Assembly: GCA_016714445.1 (NCBI GenBank)
Contig: JADJNF010000001.1
Location: forward strand, 1,364,001 to 1,428,000
Direction: 5' to 3'
DNA from: Saprospiraceae bacterium
GTDB taxonomy: Bacteria > Bacteroidota > Bacteroidia > Chitinophagales > Saprospiraceae
DNA length: 64,000 bases
Each line of letters opens with the position of its first letter. The first letter of the stretch is position 1. This document shows, in pieces, positions 16,690 to 27,034 of this stretch. The notes beneath the pieces are model-generated. The model was not told where the DNA came from and did no database searches. It saw only the letters and a list, made by a program, of their open reading frames with translations. The position numbers were made by a program, and so were the translations under genes.

Positions 16690-19600
16690 CTACTTCAAAA
16701 TGATGACATCCAGTGCTTTCTGTTTGATCATTTTATTCAATTCTGCCAACATAATACTTTTAACCTCAACCCACTTTTTTAATTCGCTGTCTATCATTCC
16801 TGTAAGTTCATCTCTCACCTGATACATAGATACCGTAGGTGGAAAATCATTAATTCCCATATTCATCAGCGAATTGAGATGTGCCAGTTTATTTGTCAGT
16901 CTGATAGGAAAATTCAATGGATCCTGTCCACTTTTATTTTTAGTCTGATACAGATTTTTTTCGACTTCAGATGCTATTGAATCCATTTTTTCTGCATAAG
17001 ACTTGATATCTTTATCAGAAATTTTGTCTGTGTAGGATTTAACTTGCACCTTCATGGATCGTATGTCAATGATGGCCTGATGTGCTTCAGAAACCTTATC
17101 ATTTACTGACTTTATAAAATCAAATTGTTTATCAATATCAGATAGAGATCCTTCTGAAACGGGGCTTTGCACTATTTTGAATGGCTGTTCCTGTGTCTTC
17201 CCGTTGATATTTAAAACCACTTTATAGTCACCAGTCTTTGCCGTTGGACCGTTGAGTGAGCCCCACCATAAAATCATGCCATCAAATTTTTTGGCAACCG
17301 GATAATCCATTCTCCACGTAAACATATTACCGCCTGTTTTTACCTTTAGTTTATCTCTGTCTTCTTTGGCAAAAGATGAATACGTCCTGATCGTGTCGCC
17401 TTTCATCGTCAGATAGGTAAGAGAGACCGTATCTTTTTTCTCGTCCAGTTTTGGAATATAAAAGTGGGTCATAACTCCGCCGGGATGATTGGTACCTTCC
17501 GTTTTACTGTCCTTAACCTGTCTTCCTCCGATCCTGTAGCTATCCAATGGTTTAAACAGCACCACATCTGCAGCTGTTTTTTTTGTCATAGACTGATGAA
17601 TCATGGTAAGATCGTCGATGATCCACAAGCTCCTGCCCTGAGTTGCAGCTATAAGATTATTATTTTTTAGCGCCAGATCAGTAATAGGTACTATGGGTAA
17701 ATTCATCTGAAAAGAAGTCCATGATTCTCCATCGTCATAGGATATAAACATACCTCTTTCAGTGCCAGAATACAGCAAACCCTTTACCGTTTCATCTTCC
17801 CGCACCACTCTTGTAAAATAATCTTCAGGTATACCACTGACTATTTTTTTCCAGGTTTTGCCGTAATCGCTGGTTTTAAATAAATAGGGCAAATAATCCC
17901 CTGATTTATACATGGTTCCTGCCACATAACAAACCGCAGGATCATGTCTGCTTGGTTCTACGCTATTGAACATCAGATATTTGGGCATGGAAGCTGAAGT
18001 TACATCGGTCCACGACTTTCCTCCATCCTGTGAGACGTGTATACGACCATCATCACTGCCTGCCCATATCACACCTTCCTTAACCGGTGATTCATTTACT
18101 GCAAAAATCGTGGCATAGTATTCAACACTGGTATTGTCTTTTGTGATTGGTCCTCCGGAAGACACCAATTTTTCTTTTTCATTGCGGGTGAGATCAGGGC
18201 TGACCAATTGCCAGGTCTGCCCTTCATCTTCTGTCATATGGAGATGATTAGATGCAGCATACAGTCTTTTGGGGTTATGTCTGGAAAAAAATATCGGAAA
18301 ATTCCACTGAAAACGATACTTCATACCTTCAGCACCATGACCCATCGGGTTGTCGGGCCATACATTGATGCCTCGAACTGATCCCGTCTTATGATTTACT
18401 CTGGTGAGGAAACCGTCGTAGCTGCCACCATATACGACGTCATTATTGAGCGGATCTACAGTGATATGCGCAGATTCACCACCAGCTGTTTCTTCCCAAT
18501 CTTCTTCTGAAATGGAATTTCCCGTCGTTCGGTGAGCAAGCCTGAGCGTACTGTTGTCCTGCTGTGCAACGTAAATTCTGTATGGAAAATGATTATCTGT
18601 AACCACTCTGTAAAATTGTGAAGTGGGTTGATTATGGTAAGTACTCCATGTTTCGCCACCATCATAAGTCACTTGTGCACCTCCATCGTCGCCGATGATC
18701 ATACGATCGGGATTTTCAGGCGCTACCCATAGATCGTGGTGATCCCCATGAGGTGCTTCAAATCCTTTAAAAGTTTTCCCACCATCTACTGATTTATGGT
18801 AATCCACATTCAGCACATATAAGGTGTGATCGTCTTTAGTATCGGTGTAAATTCTACTGTAATACCAGGCTCTTTGTCTTAAGGAGCGGTCATCATTTTG
18901 TTTTTTCCAGGTCTTACCGCCGTCATCAGATCTGTAAACTCCTCCATTTTCATTTTCGATGATGGCGTATACGATCTGATTATTGTTGTGAGCTACAGCT
19001 ACCCCAGCTATTCCCCATGTACCAGCCGGAAGTCCTTCATTGGCTGTTATATTGGTCCAGGTTTCTCCGCTATCGGTACTTTTCCAAAGAGCTGAGCCAT
19101 CTCCACCGCTGGATAAACTGTAGGGTGTACGTCGTACATTCCAGGTGGCAGCATAAAGAATCCTGTGATTGGTCGGATCGATACATAAATCAACTGCTCC
19201 GGCAGAAGCATTGGCAAAAAGTGTTTTTTTCCAGGTTTTTCCGCCGTCTATGCTTTTAAACACGCCTCTTTCCTGACTATCTTTAAAAAGATCACCTAAT
19301 ACAGCTGCATAAACGATATCCGGATTAGTAGGATGCACTCTTACTCTGGTAATATGTCTTGAATGTAGAAGTCCGCAGGATGTCCAGGTTTTTCCGGCAT
19401 CTTCAGATTTCCAAAGACCCGAACCATAGGATACATTTCCACGTACTGTTTTTTCACCGCCGCCCACATATATGACGTTGTGATCGGATGGTGAAACAGT
19501 GATACTTCCTATCGACCCGCCAAAATAACCATCAGAGATATTTTCCCAGGTCCTGCCACCATTGGTTGTTTTCCACACTCCACCACCCGTAGCCCCAAAA

Positions 19601-19809
19601 TAAAATAAATTGGGTTTTCCCGGGACACCTGTTACTGCACACGAACGACCACCACGAAAAGGACCCAAATGGCGCCATTCGAGAGAGCTATACAATTTAC
19701 TGTCAGGCGGAGAGACAGTCTTCTGAGCAGAAAGATAAAATGGTGACATGATGATCACAAATGCTACTGTAAAAAATCGGACATTGGAAATAAAAATCTT
19801 TATTGACAT
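16690..19809 (-). CDS. secreted BNR/VPS10-type beta-propeller protein
   Basis: 1039 residues with a signal peptide (hydrophobic about 10-25, ending LSAQ). From about 40 to 740 the chain carries at least nine Asp-box (SxDxGxTW) repeats, for example KSEDAGKTW, SIDGGKTW, STDSGETW, SDDGGKTW, SQDGGKSW and SDYGKTW, building one or two beta-propellers of the sortilin/VPS10 or xyloglucanase-like type. The C-terminal 300 residues form a beta-sandwich (RIGGRQVKDSK, GDYKVVLNINGK) plus a helical tail. No T9SS sorting domain is visible. Such proteins are abundant in Bacteroidota and usually annotated as glycosyl hydrolase; enzyme activity is not certain. Confidence 0.85.
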   Translation of the reverse strand: MSIKIFISNVRFFTVAFVIIMSPFYLSAQKTVSPPDSKLYSSLEWRHLGPFRGGRSCAVTGVPGKPNLFYFGATGGGVWKTTNGGRTWENISDGYFGGSIGSITVSPSDHNVIYVGGGEKTVRGNVSYGSGLWKSEDAGKTWTSCGLLHSRHITRVRVHPTNPDIVYAAVLGDLFKDSQERGVFKSIDGGKTWKKTLFANASAGAVDLCIDPTNHRILYAATWNVRRTPYSLSSGGDGSALWKSTDSGETWTNITANEGLPAGTWGIAGVAVAHNNNQIVYAIIENENGGVYRSDDGGKTWKKQNDDRSLRQRAWYYSRIYTDTKDDHTLYVLNVDYHKSVDGGKTFKGFEAPHGDHHDLWVAPENPDRMIIGDDGGAQVTYDGGETWSTYHNQPTSQFYRVVTDNHFPYRIYVAQQDNSTLRLAHRTTGNSISEEDWEETAGGESAHITVDPLNNDVVYGGSYDGFLTRVNHKTGSVRGINVWPDNPMGHGAEGMKYRFQWNFPIFFSRHNPKRLYAASNHLHMTEDEGQTWQLVSPDLTRNEKEKLVSSGGPITKDNTSVEYYATIFAVNESPVKEGVIWAGSDDGRIHVSQDGGKSWTDVTSASMPKYLMFNSVEPSRHDPAVCYVAGTMYKSGDYLPYLFKTSDYGKTWKKIVSGIPEDYFTRVVREDETVKGLLYSGTERGMFISYDDGESWTSFQMNLPIVPITDLALKNNNLIAATQGRSLWIIDDLTMIHQSMTKKTAADVVLFKPLDSYRIGGRQVKDSKTEGTNHPGGVMTHFYIPKLDEKKDTVSLTYLTMKGDTIRTYSSFAKEDRDKLKVKTGGNMFTWRMDYPVAKKFDGMILWWGSLNGPTAKTGDYKVVLNINGKTQEQPFKIVQSPVSEGSLSDIDKQFDFIKSVNDKVSEAHQAIIDIRSMKVQVKSYTDKISDKDIKSYAEKMDSIASEVEKNLYQTKNKSGQDPLNFPIRLTNKLAHLNSLMNMGINDFPPTVSMYQVRDELTGMIDSELKKWVEVKSIMLAELNKMIKQKALDVIILK

Positions 19810-19983
19810 TGGGTGTTATTATTATAAAATAAATATGACTCTAATTTAAAAACATCCTAAAGATATGGGATTCATTGGTTATACAAAAAATGTAGAATTT
19901 TTCTTTTTAAAAAATTATTATATTGTATTTATTTCTTATATGTTTGTGATACAATTACAATTAGTAATAAACATCTACGTCGC

Positions 19984-21201
19984 ATGTCAAATAACAATAT
20001 TTTCCTTGATTTTAAGCTGTCAAAATCAAAAATCAGTGGCTTTTTGCAAGAGCAAATGGATTCCCACTCCAAAAATAAGTTACATGTTGATGGATATGAC
20101 ATTCTGCTTGGTACAGTAAAAAATGAAAATATCCACATTTCTGTCCGACAGAATACTTTTTTAGCAGAAGTACCTCTGGCTTTTACTTTTAAAAAATCTG
20201 CTGGTTTGTTCAGTATTGAAGGAGAAGGCAGTATCCGTGTACATATGGAAATGTCTGTTAATTTTGATCAACATTTCGGCATAGAGACCAAATCTGTTTT
20301 GCGCCATTTTGAATGGATAAAAGACCCTGTTTTACATTTGGGTGAATTAAATATTCCTATCGAAACCTTAAGTAATTGTATTATCAATTACATGAAAGAG
20401 AATACGCTTGAAAAAATGGATCAATCCATATCACAATTGGTGGATATTAAAAAACTCATCAATGAACAGATTGCTTCCTTTGGTCAAAATTACCTGATTC
20501 ATACCAAGCCCGATTTATTTTTTAATTTTCAACTATTTCAGGTTCAGTCAGATGTTTTTCGGGAAGATGATGAGAATATTCTTCTGGATATTTGGGTGGA
20601 AATCAGTAGTAAAATTACCGATGAGCCGATAAAATTTGAGATAAAATCTGATCCCGGATTCTTTTGGATTGACAAAAAACCTGAAAACCATGATCAGAAA
20701 ATAGATATAGAATTATCCTATTATGGAATTGCCAGAGCAATAATGAGTGAATTGAATGGTCGGCAGATCGGCGGTAAAACCTTCGAACTGGAAAGTGTGC
20801 ACATCAGAAAGACAAGTTTTCTTGAAATTAAAGCCAGTCTTCAGTCCCCTATAAAAGGAATTCTGACCATCACTTGCCAGCCATATCTACATTCTGAAGA
20901 ACAAAAAATATATGCAGATGACATACATATTGACATTGATGCTTCAAATATAATATATAAACTATCCTCTCCGATTATAGAAAAAATTATTCGTTCAAGG
21001 ATTACTTCTTTGCTTCCTTTTGACCCGGCTCCATTTTTTGCAGGGTATATAAAAAAAATACCACCTGTCACTCTTTGGGACAATCAAGTGTCATTTTATC
21101 CGAATGTAAACAAAATCCTGATGGACAATCTTAGTTTTACTGCTCAGCATATGATTTGTACTATGGTACTTAAAGACGCTGAGTTGGATATTATTGCATA
21201 A
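19984..21201 (+). CDS. DUF4403-family protein
   Basis: 405 residues. The pattern matches DUF4403: an N-terminal lipid-binding-like beta domain, a middle NQNYLIHTKPD-type segment (here FGQNYLIHTKPDLFFNFQLF), then a second copy with DIELSYYGIARAIMSELNGR and a C-terminal helix before FYPNVNKILMDN. DUF4403 proteins are around 400-450 residues and usually carry a lipoprotein signal; this one lacks an obvious signal peptide, so the protein may be cytoplasmic or start elsewhere. The family function is unknown. It is the only gene between the divergent BNR gene and the ABC-F gene. Confidence 0.75.
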   Translation: MSNNNIFLDFKLSKSKISGFLQEQMDSHSKNKLHVDGYDILLGTVKNENIHISVRQNTFLAEVPLAFTFKKSAGLFSIEGEGSIRVHMEMSVNFDQHFGIETKSVLRHFEWIKDPVLHLGELNIPIETLSNCIINYMKENTLEKMDQSISQLVDIKKLINEQIASFGQNYLIHTKPDLFFNFQLFQVQSDVFREDDENILLDIWVEISSKITDEPIKFEIKSDPGFFWIDKKPENHDQKIDIELSYYGIARAIMSELNGRQIGGKTFELESVHIRKTSFLEIKASLQSPIKGILTITCQPYLHSEEQKIYADDIHIDIDASNIIYKLSSPIIEKIIRSRITSLLPFDPAPFFAGYIKKIPPVTLWDNQVSFYPNVNKILMDNLSFTAQHMICTMVLKDAELDIIA

Positions 21202-21418
21202 AATCTACTTTGGAAAGACTTATCTGGTGGTTGATTGGGTAGTATTGTATACACAATTTTCACAAATCATCATATGCCTCGCTACCCAGGTCAGCTTCGG
21301 GAGCAGGAAAACTCATTGCCTTAAAGGGACGCCCCGTCCGTCTTCATTTTTTTACATAAAATGCAATATGATGTACAGACTTGAAGTCGATTAATAACAT
21401 AAATACGAGAAGATTTTT

Positions 21419-21426
21419 TACCTTTG
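21419..21426 (+). promoter_or_regulatory. -7 box TACCTTTG before the ABC-F gene
   Basis: TACCTTTG matches TAnnTTTG exactly and stands 19 bases before the ATG at 21446, so the leader would be very short, about a dozen bases. No -33 TTTG at the usual distance. Confidence 0.5.
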
Positions 21427-21445
21427 CGGCCAAATTTAAAAATCC

Positions 21446-23059
21446 ATGCTTTCTACCCAGAATATATCATTGCAATACGGTAAAAGAGTACTTTTTGATG
21501 AGGTAAACGTTACTTTTAAGGAAGGCAACTGCTATGGTATCATAGGTGCAAACGGTGCCGGAAAATCTACATTTTTAAAAATACTGGCAGGTACTCTGGA
21601 AGCAAATAAAGGAAGTGTACATCTGGAGTCAGGAAAAAGAATGGCTGTGCTAAAACAAAACCATTTTGAATTTGACGAAGTGACTGTCCTGAATACTGTG
21701 CTGATGGGGCACCAGAAACTGTGGAAAATCATGCAGGAAAAGGACGCCATCTATATGAAAGAAGATTTTTCAGAAGCTGACGGTATTAAAGCATCGGAAC
21801 TTGAAGACCAGTTTGCTGAAATGGATGGATGGAATGCTGAATCATCTGCTGCCAATCTTCTGAGCGGAATAGGAATTCCTGAAAGTGAACATTACAAAAC
21901 GGTAAAAGAGCTGGATGGAAATCAAAAAGTAAGAGTATTGCTTGCCCAGGCCTTGTTTGGCAATCCTGATGTACTGATACTGGACGAACCTACCAATGAT
22001 CTTGACTTACACACCATCAGCTGGCTCGAAGACTTTCTGTTGGATTTTAAAAATACTGTTCTGATAGTGTCCCACGACAGGCACTTTTTGGATACCGTCT
22101 GTACACACATTGCAGATATTGATTTCAGTAAAATTAGCTTGTTTACTGGTAATTATACTTTTTGGTATGAATCCAGTCAGTTAGCCCTGCGTCAAAAACA
22201 AAATGCCAATAAAAAAGCTGAAGAAAAGGTGAAAGAACTCCAGGCATTTATCGACAGATTTAGTGCAAATGCATCTAAATCAAAACAGGCTACCTCCAGG
22301 AAAAAAATGCTGGAGAAAATCAATATTGAAGACATAAAACCTTCTTCCAGAAAATATCCCGGCATTATCTTCAAGCAAGCACGTGAAGCAGGCAAAGAGA
22401 TCTTATCCATCAAAGAACTTAACTACTCTGTCAACGGAGAATACCTGATAAAAAACCTTAGTTTTAATGTGCATAAAGAAGATAAAATCACATTCATCTC
22501 AAAGAATAGTCTGGCTACTTCCGCCTTCTACAAAATACTTGCAGGAGAAATTACACCAGACTCAGGTACCATAGAGTGGGGTCAGACCATCACTCCATCG
22601 TATTTGCCTAATGAAAATGAGTCTTATTTTGCTACAGAACCCATGAATCTTATTGATTGGCTACGCCAGTATTCTACCGAAAAGGATGAATCCTATATCA
22701 GGGGATTTCTTGGTAAAATGCTTTTTAGTGGCGATGAGACTTTCAAAATGTCCAATGTGCTGTCTGGTGGAGAAAAAGTCAGATGTATGTTGTCCAGGAT
22801 GATGCTTACCGAAGCCAATGTACTGATGCTTGACGAACCAACCAACCATTTGGATCTGGAGACCATCACTACATTAAATAATTCACTGATAAATTTTGCC
22901 GGCAATGTTTTGTTTACATCCCGTGACCATACTTTTACCCAAACCGTCGCAAACAGGGTCATAGAAATAGGTCCAAAGGGTTTTCTCGACAAACTTAAGA
23001 CCTTTGACGAGTATATTGACGATAAAGATGTACAGAACCAAAGAGAAGCCATTTATTAA
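21446..23059 (+). CDS. ABC-F family ATPase (YbiT-like) with degenerate second ATP site
   Basis: 537 residues, soluble, two nucleotide-binding domains joined by a charged linker (about 245-300, ARKKxEEK-like). NBD1 (1-235) has Walker A GANGAGKST, Walker B VLILDEPTNDLD and switch His in VSHDRHF; its signature is LDGNQKVRVLLAQ rather than LSGGE. NBD2 (about 315-530) has a normal signature LSGGEKVRCMLSR and Walker B LMLDEPTNHLDLE, but Walker A is degenerate (ISKNSLATSAFYK, lacking GKST) and the switch is TSRDHTF. ABC-F proteins act on the ribosome in translation control or antibiotic resistance. The LDGNQ and altered Walker A are known in Bacteroidota relatives of YbiT. Regulation seems simple from a close promoter. 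Confidence 0.9.
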   Translation: MLSTQNISLQYGKRVLFDEVNVTFKEGNCYGIIGANGAGKSTFLKILAGTLEANKGSVHLESGKRMAVLKQNHFEFDEVTVLNTVLMGHQKLWKIMQEKDAIYMKEDFSEADGIKASELEDQFAEMDGWNAESSAANLLSGIGIPESEHYKTVKELDGNQKVRVLLAQALFGNPDVLILDEPTNDLDLHTISWLEDFLLDFKNTVLIVSHDRHFLDTVCTHIADIDFSKISLFTGNYTFWYESSQLALRQKQNANKKAEEKVKELQAFIDRFSANASKSKQATSRKKMLEKINIEDIKPSSRKYPGIIFKQAREAGKEILSIKELNYSVNGEYLIKNLSFNVHKEDKITFISKNSLATSAFYKILAGEITPDSGTIEWGQTITPSYLPNENESYFATEPMNLIDWLRQYSTEKDESYIRGFLGKMLFSGDETFKMSNVLSGGEKVRCMLSRMMLTEANVLMLDEPTNHLDLETITTLNNSLINFAGNVLFTSRDHTFTQTVANRVIEIGPKGFLDKLKTFDEYIDDKDVQNQREAIY

Positions 23060-23180
23060 ATCTATTTTATATTGATCAGGTTTACCTTGAGCACTAATAA
23101 TATCTAATTAACTTAATTAAGAAATAAAATCTTGTGTGATGAAATATTGGTATGATTTATGTATCAAAAAAAAATCAGAA

Positions 23181-24554
23181 TCAAAGTGGTTCATACTTAC
23201 CCAAAATGTTTCTGAACACTCTATACCCTTTCTTTTTGATGCTTGTAACGGTAGAATCATCCAAAAATTGATACCCTTTGATATTATAAAAAAACCTTGC
23301 TTCTAAGTAATGTGGCTCATTTACTAAAACAGTTGAATCTGGGTTTAAATTATTAGAATAAATTAATTTTTTCATTTCAATTCTATATTGTGGCATAACT
23401 AGTCTTGCGTTGAATGGCTTTATTCGCTCAATACTATATCGAATTGAAGCAATAAAAATTAATGCTACTAAAAATGTTATAAATTTTGGATAAATAAATT
23501 CTTTTTTAATTGAAGATAAATAAACAACAAATAAGCCCAAAAGAATAAACATTGGAGTAGAAGTTATCATAATATATACTTCTCTTTTGGTTGCAGAAAT
23601 GCTTAGTAAGATCATTGGTATAAAAATCCATAAAATTAATAAGAGCCTTTGTTTATTCAACCTTTTGTATGATTTCCATATTATGAATATTAATGGTAGA
23701 TAGATTAATTCATTAATGTATTTCCTAATTTCATTTATATAATAGAACCAACTACCTTTATGACCTTGTACAACTTCCGAAATTGGTGCCATTATTGCTT
23801 TTAACATCCATTTAGACTCATTGGGAAATTGATAAAAAATCCATAACACCCAAGGGATAGAAAAAATCAAAAATGATGTAATTATGATAAAAATTGAAAT
23901 AAAATATTCTTGAATTGTTCGACGACAAACAAATAAGTAAACGATCAATATACATAAAAATATGAAGCTCATACTCCATTTAACCATAAAAAGACAACCT
24001 AATAGTAAGCCTAAATAAATACTTTTTTTAATCCAATTTTTTTTTGAAAAAATGAGTAAAACGTAGAACAACAATTGTACAAACAAATGAAATATAGTAT
24101 CTACATGATCACCAGACAAGAGTCCAATATTTATTTCATATAACAAACCATTTATAGCGTAAAAAAATGCAGCAATAACACCAATCTTTTCACTAAATAA
24201 TTTTCTTCCAATCCAAAAGGTAAGATAAATACTTATTAATGAAAAAATTAATGACGGAAAACGAATAGCAAACTCATTAACTCCAAATAATTTAATGCTT
24301 AATGAAATAATCCATAATGATAATGGTGGTTTTGCAAGCCAAATATCACACATAGACCAGTCATGAAAATCTAATTTTACTAACCCGTCGTTTATTAAAC
24401 TTGGGTATAAAGGTGAATTGATCAAATTTTTTGCAACTAATACATGAAATCTTTCATCCCATTCTCCTAGTGATAAAAACATCATGCCAAAAATCCTAAT
24501 GCAAAATCCCAGAATTAAAATTAAGAATATCTTTTTGTTTACTTTTTCATACAT
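23181..24554 (-). CDS. GT39-family (ArnT/PMT-like) membrane glycosyltransferase
   Basis: 457 residues with about 11 membrane helices. The first periplasmic loop has LGEWDERFHVLVAKNLINS, where the acidic pair is the catalytic site of GT39/GT-C enzymes, and the segment AKPPLSLWIISLSIKLFGVN is the usual second motif. The family transfers sugars from a polyprenyl-phosphate donor to lipid A, protein or arabinogalactan. Length is normal for a PMT_2 protein without a large C-terminal domain. DNA is distinctly AT-rich compared with the dcw and receptor genes. It faces the same way as the downstream-of-nothing GH16 gene, with 250 bases between. Confidence 0.85.
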   Translation of the reverse strand: MYEKVNKKIFLILILGFCIRIFGMMFLSLGEWDERFHVLVAKNLINSPLYPSLINDGLVKLDFHDWSMCDIWLAKPPLSLWIISLSIKLFGVNEFAIRFPSLIFSLISIYLTFWIGRKLFSEKIGVIAAFFYAINGLLYEINIGLLSGDHVDTIFHLFVQLLFYVLLIFSKKNWIKKSIYLGLLLGCLFMVKWSMSFIFLCILIVYLFVCRRTIQEYFISIFIIITSFLIFSIPWVLWIFYQFPNESKWMLKAIMAPISEVVQGHKGSWFYYINEIRKYINELIYLPLIFIIWKSYKRLNKQRLLLILWIFIPMILLSISATKREVYIMITSTPMFILLGLFVVYLSSIKKEFIYPKFITFLVALIFIASIRYSIERIKPFNARLVMPQYRIEMKKLIYSNNLNPDSTVLVNEPHYLEARFFYNIKGYQFLDDSTVTSIKKKGYRVFRNILGKYEPL

Positions 24555-24804
24555 TAATAATATTGTTTAAAAAATAAAATATTAAAATAGTAGTCCTTCA
24601 TTTAAAGATTTTATGAATTTAAATTTTTATCATAACCTAAAATAATGTGTTACAAAATAATAACATCTTAACATATTTTTCAATATTTTATATTTTATAG
24701 ATTAAATACTAATTTAATAACTAAATAAGATATATATTCTCAATCCTGAAAAAAGCACCGTACGCGCAAACATTAGTTAAAAACAATTCAAAAGTAAACA
24801 AAAT

Positions 24805-26655
24805 TTAGTTTCTATTAATTATTAATTTGTCTGAATAATATTTATCATCCAAGTCTCTCAATAGAATCAGATACTCACCTTCAATAAAGTTCTCTGAATT
24901 AATAAAAATTTCATCCTCTATATTTACATTAAAAGTTTTTACGCAATCTCCGGAATTAAGATGAATAATTTGACCATGAATTATTTTAGATAGTTCTACA
25001 TTATCCACAATATTATTGAGTTTTAAAGAAAAATAATCAGAAGCTGGATTTGGAAGTATTGAAAATCTAGGTAAATAATTTCCTGAACCAGAAGTGTTAA
25101 AGCAATTTCGACCATCTAATCTTATTGTATTTATCCTACTTCCACACTCATTAGTTCCTTGTACAGTAAAATAATAGTATGGTTGCTTTTTGCTAAAGGC
25201 CACTTCAAAAGTTTTACAATTTTTATTACTTGGGGCAGGAAGAATTTCAGCTTGTTGATACCATACTTCAGTAAAAGCGTCTGGATTTTCTAAACATATT
25301 GTCACACTGGTGCATGTTAAATAATAGTTTAAGTTTGGAAGCGGTGTTCCGAAATAAATGGATTTTTCTGCAAAATCACCACTTAAAAATTTACATTCTT
25401 CTGGAACCTTATACCTAACCTTTCCACCTCCGTAATATTCAGAGGCAATAACTTTTATGCAATCTTTATTAATTACTGTATCAAATACTATTGTATCTTT
25501 ATTACCAATGAAAACTAACTTAGATGTTATTGTGAGAGATGGATTCTGATACATAGTTATCCCTTGAGGTAATTCCCAGCTCCCACCTTTCATTTCAGCT
25601 CCATTTAAACAATATTGTAAAGTATCTAATTTTTTACATATTGATGTAGGACCAGTTATTGAAATATTGCAACCAATTTCTTCGTTATTATCTACTATTT
25701 TATAAACTCTGATGTAGTCAATTAGAAAATCATTTGGAAAATTTCTCATACTAAAATAAGGATGAGCACTTGGAGTGGCTCCTGGGTCTACAATTACAGA
25801 AAGTGCAGGTTCATTACAATCAGGAAAGGACATTGTTTTGTCATATTCGCCTTCTGGTAAATAAAAACCCCCAGATGGAGGATAGTTATTTATATTTTTG
25901 AATAGACTTACAGTATATACTAAAACATCGTCAATGTACCATCTAATAAAGAATTTATCATGTTCTACTGCATAAGTATGGAAACTACCGACCAAAGATC
26001 CCAAGTCCATTCGTCCACTTGCGGTGCTATATGTCTGACTATTACCAAACCACTTATGAACTGTAAATTCAGGTTCTACTGAACTATTAAATTCGAAAAA
26101 ATCAATTTCAGTTGACCACCCAAAAATCCAAAATGCTGTCCACATACTTCCAGCCCCTAAAGGAGTATTACACCTAATTTCATATCTATGAAAATTTTCA
26201 AATTTAGGTTTTGACCAAAGCATACCTGAAGTAAAAAATCTTGAAGTTATACAATTATCTCTAAAACAAACTTCTGGGAACTCAACAGGTTCAACTTTTG
26301 TATGAAGAGTGCATATTCCATTTGCAACAGACACATTTTCATCTTTAAAGTATGAACCTCTGTTTTCATGTAATCTATTAGTATGATTTGGAGCACTTGC
26401 TCCTGGATGGTAGTAAGTAAACCATTTACTATCATCAAGCGTTGTTCCATCAAATTCATCGAAAAAAACTAATTGAAAATTCCTATCACAGTTAATATTA
26501 CCTCCTTCAAAATTTATCTTTGGGGTATGTTGATAAAGGTTATTTAATTCGCAGTTTTCACAACTTGAAGTAATAAAAGGTACATTTTGTGAGCTTACCT
26601 TATAACAAGTAAATAATAACTTAACTAAAAAAACCATTAATATTAATTTTCTCAT
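24805..26655 (-). CDS. secreted GH16-family glycoside hydrolase with T9SS sorting tail
   Basis: 616 residues. Signal peptide 1-23 (ending KVSSQ). The GH16 domain (about 58-325) opens with FQLVFFDEFDGTTLDDSKW and carries the catalytic motif EIDFFE at residues 183-188: Glu183 nucleophile, Asp185, Glu188 acid/base. Substrate recognition suggests laminarin, lichenan or agar-type glucans or galactans, not decided. A cysteine-bearing middle region (about 325-525) of unknown role follows (QYCLNGAEMKGGSWELP). The end from about 530 is a type IX sorting domain starting RFSILPNPASDYFSLKL, so export is expected through T9SS with surface anchoring or release. The gene is AT-rich, like its neighbour. No PUL partner (SusC/D) is present. 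Confidence 0.9.
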   Translation of the reverse strand: MRKLILMVFLVKLLFTCYKVSSQNVPFITSSCENCELNNLYQHTPKINFEGGNINCDRNFQLVFFDEFDGTTLDDSKWFTYYHPGASAPNHTNRLHENRGSYFKDENVSVANGICTLHTKVEPVEFPEVCFRDNCITSRFFTSGMLWSKPKFENFHRYEIRCNTPLGAGSMWTAFWIFGWSTEIDFFEFNSSVEPEFTVHKWFGNSQTYSTASGRMDLGSLVGSFHTYAVEHDKFFIRWYIDDVLVYTVSLFKNINNYPPSGGFYLPEGEYDKTMSFPDCNEPALSVIVDPGATPSAHPYFSMRNFPNDFLIDYIRVYKIVDNNEEIGCNISITGPTSICKKLDTLQYCLNGAEMKGGSWELPQGITMYQNPSLTITSKLVFIGNKDTIVFDTVINKDCIKVIASEYYGGGKVRYKVPEECKFLSGDFAEKSIYFGTPLPNLNYYLTCTSVTICLENPDAFTEVWYQQAEILPAPSNKNCKTFEVAFSKKQPYYYFTVQGTNECGSRINTIRLDGRNCFNTSGSGNYLPRFSILPNPASDYFSLKLNNIVDNVELSKIIHGQIIHLNSGDCVKTFNVNIEDEIFINSENFIEGEYLILLRDLDDKYYSDKLIINRN

Positions 26656-27034
26656 GATAAAAGTTTAAGATTTTTACAATTATTGAATTAATATCAGATA
26701 GTTCAAACTTTGTGCCACTTTTTAAAATACTACCATCTTTAAAATCAATTACAAATAAGTGGTTCAGATATTCATCTTTTAGAATTTGTTTAAATTTAAT
26801 CATTTGACTGAATTTTGCAAATTTTATCTAAACATTGTCATATCTTTTTTAAAACTGACGTCTAGCACTGCATCTTATGTCTTGTATAAAATAAAATTTT
26901 CACATTTTCAATAAATCATGAAAATACAATCATATTCTTAATTAATTCCAAAGCTAAATCCAAAATCTTCGACTTTTGAATCTCAAGGACATCGTTTTTA
27001 TTTATCAAAAACTATGTTATGTTTTACACCTAAC
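26656..27034. other. AT-rich gap of 379 bases without a convincing gene
   Basis: A 60-codon minus-strand open frame (26621-26803) overlaps the start of the GH16 gene and has no recognisable family. A second open run of about 26 codons lies near 26930-27006 on the minus strand (ending LALELIKNMIVFS). No promoter, terminator or RNA could be supported. Confidence 0.4.

Noticed and set aside
26621..26803. 60-codon minus-strand ORF overlapping the GH16 start
   Set aside because: No recognisable family, AT-rich, overlaps the GH16 gene by 35 bases; likely chance.
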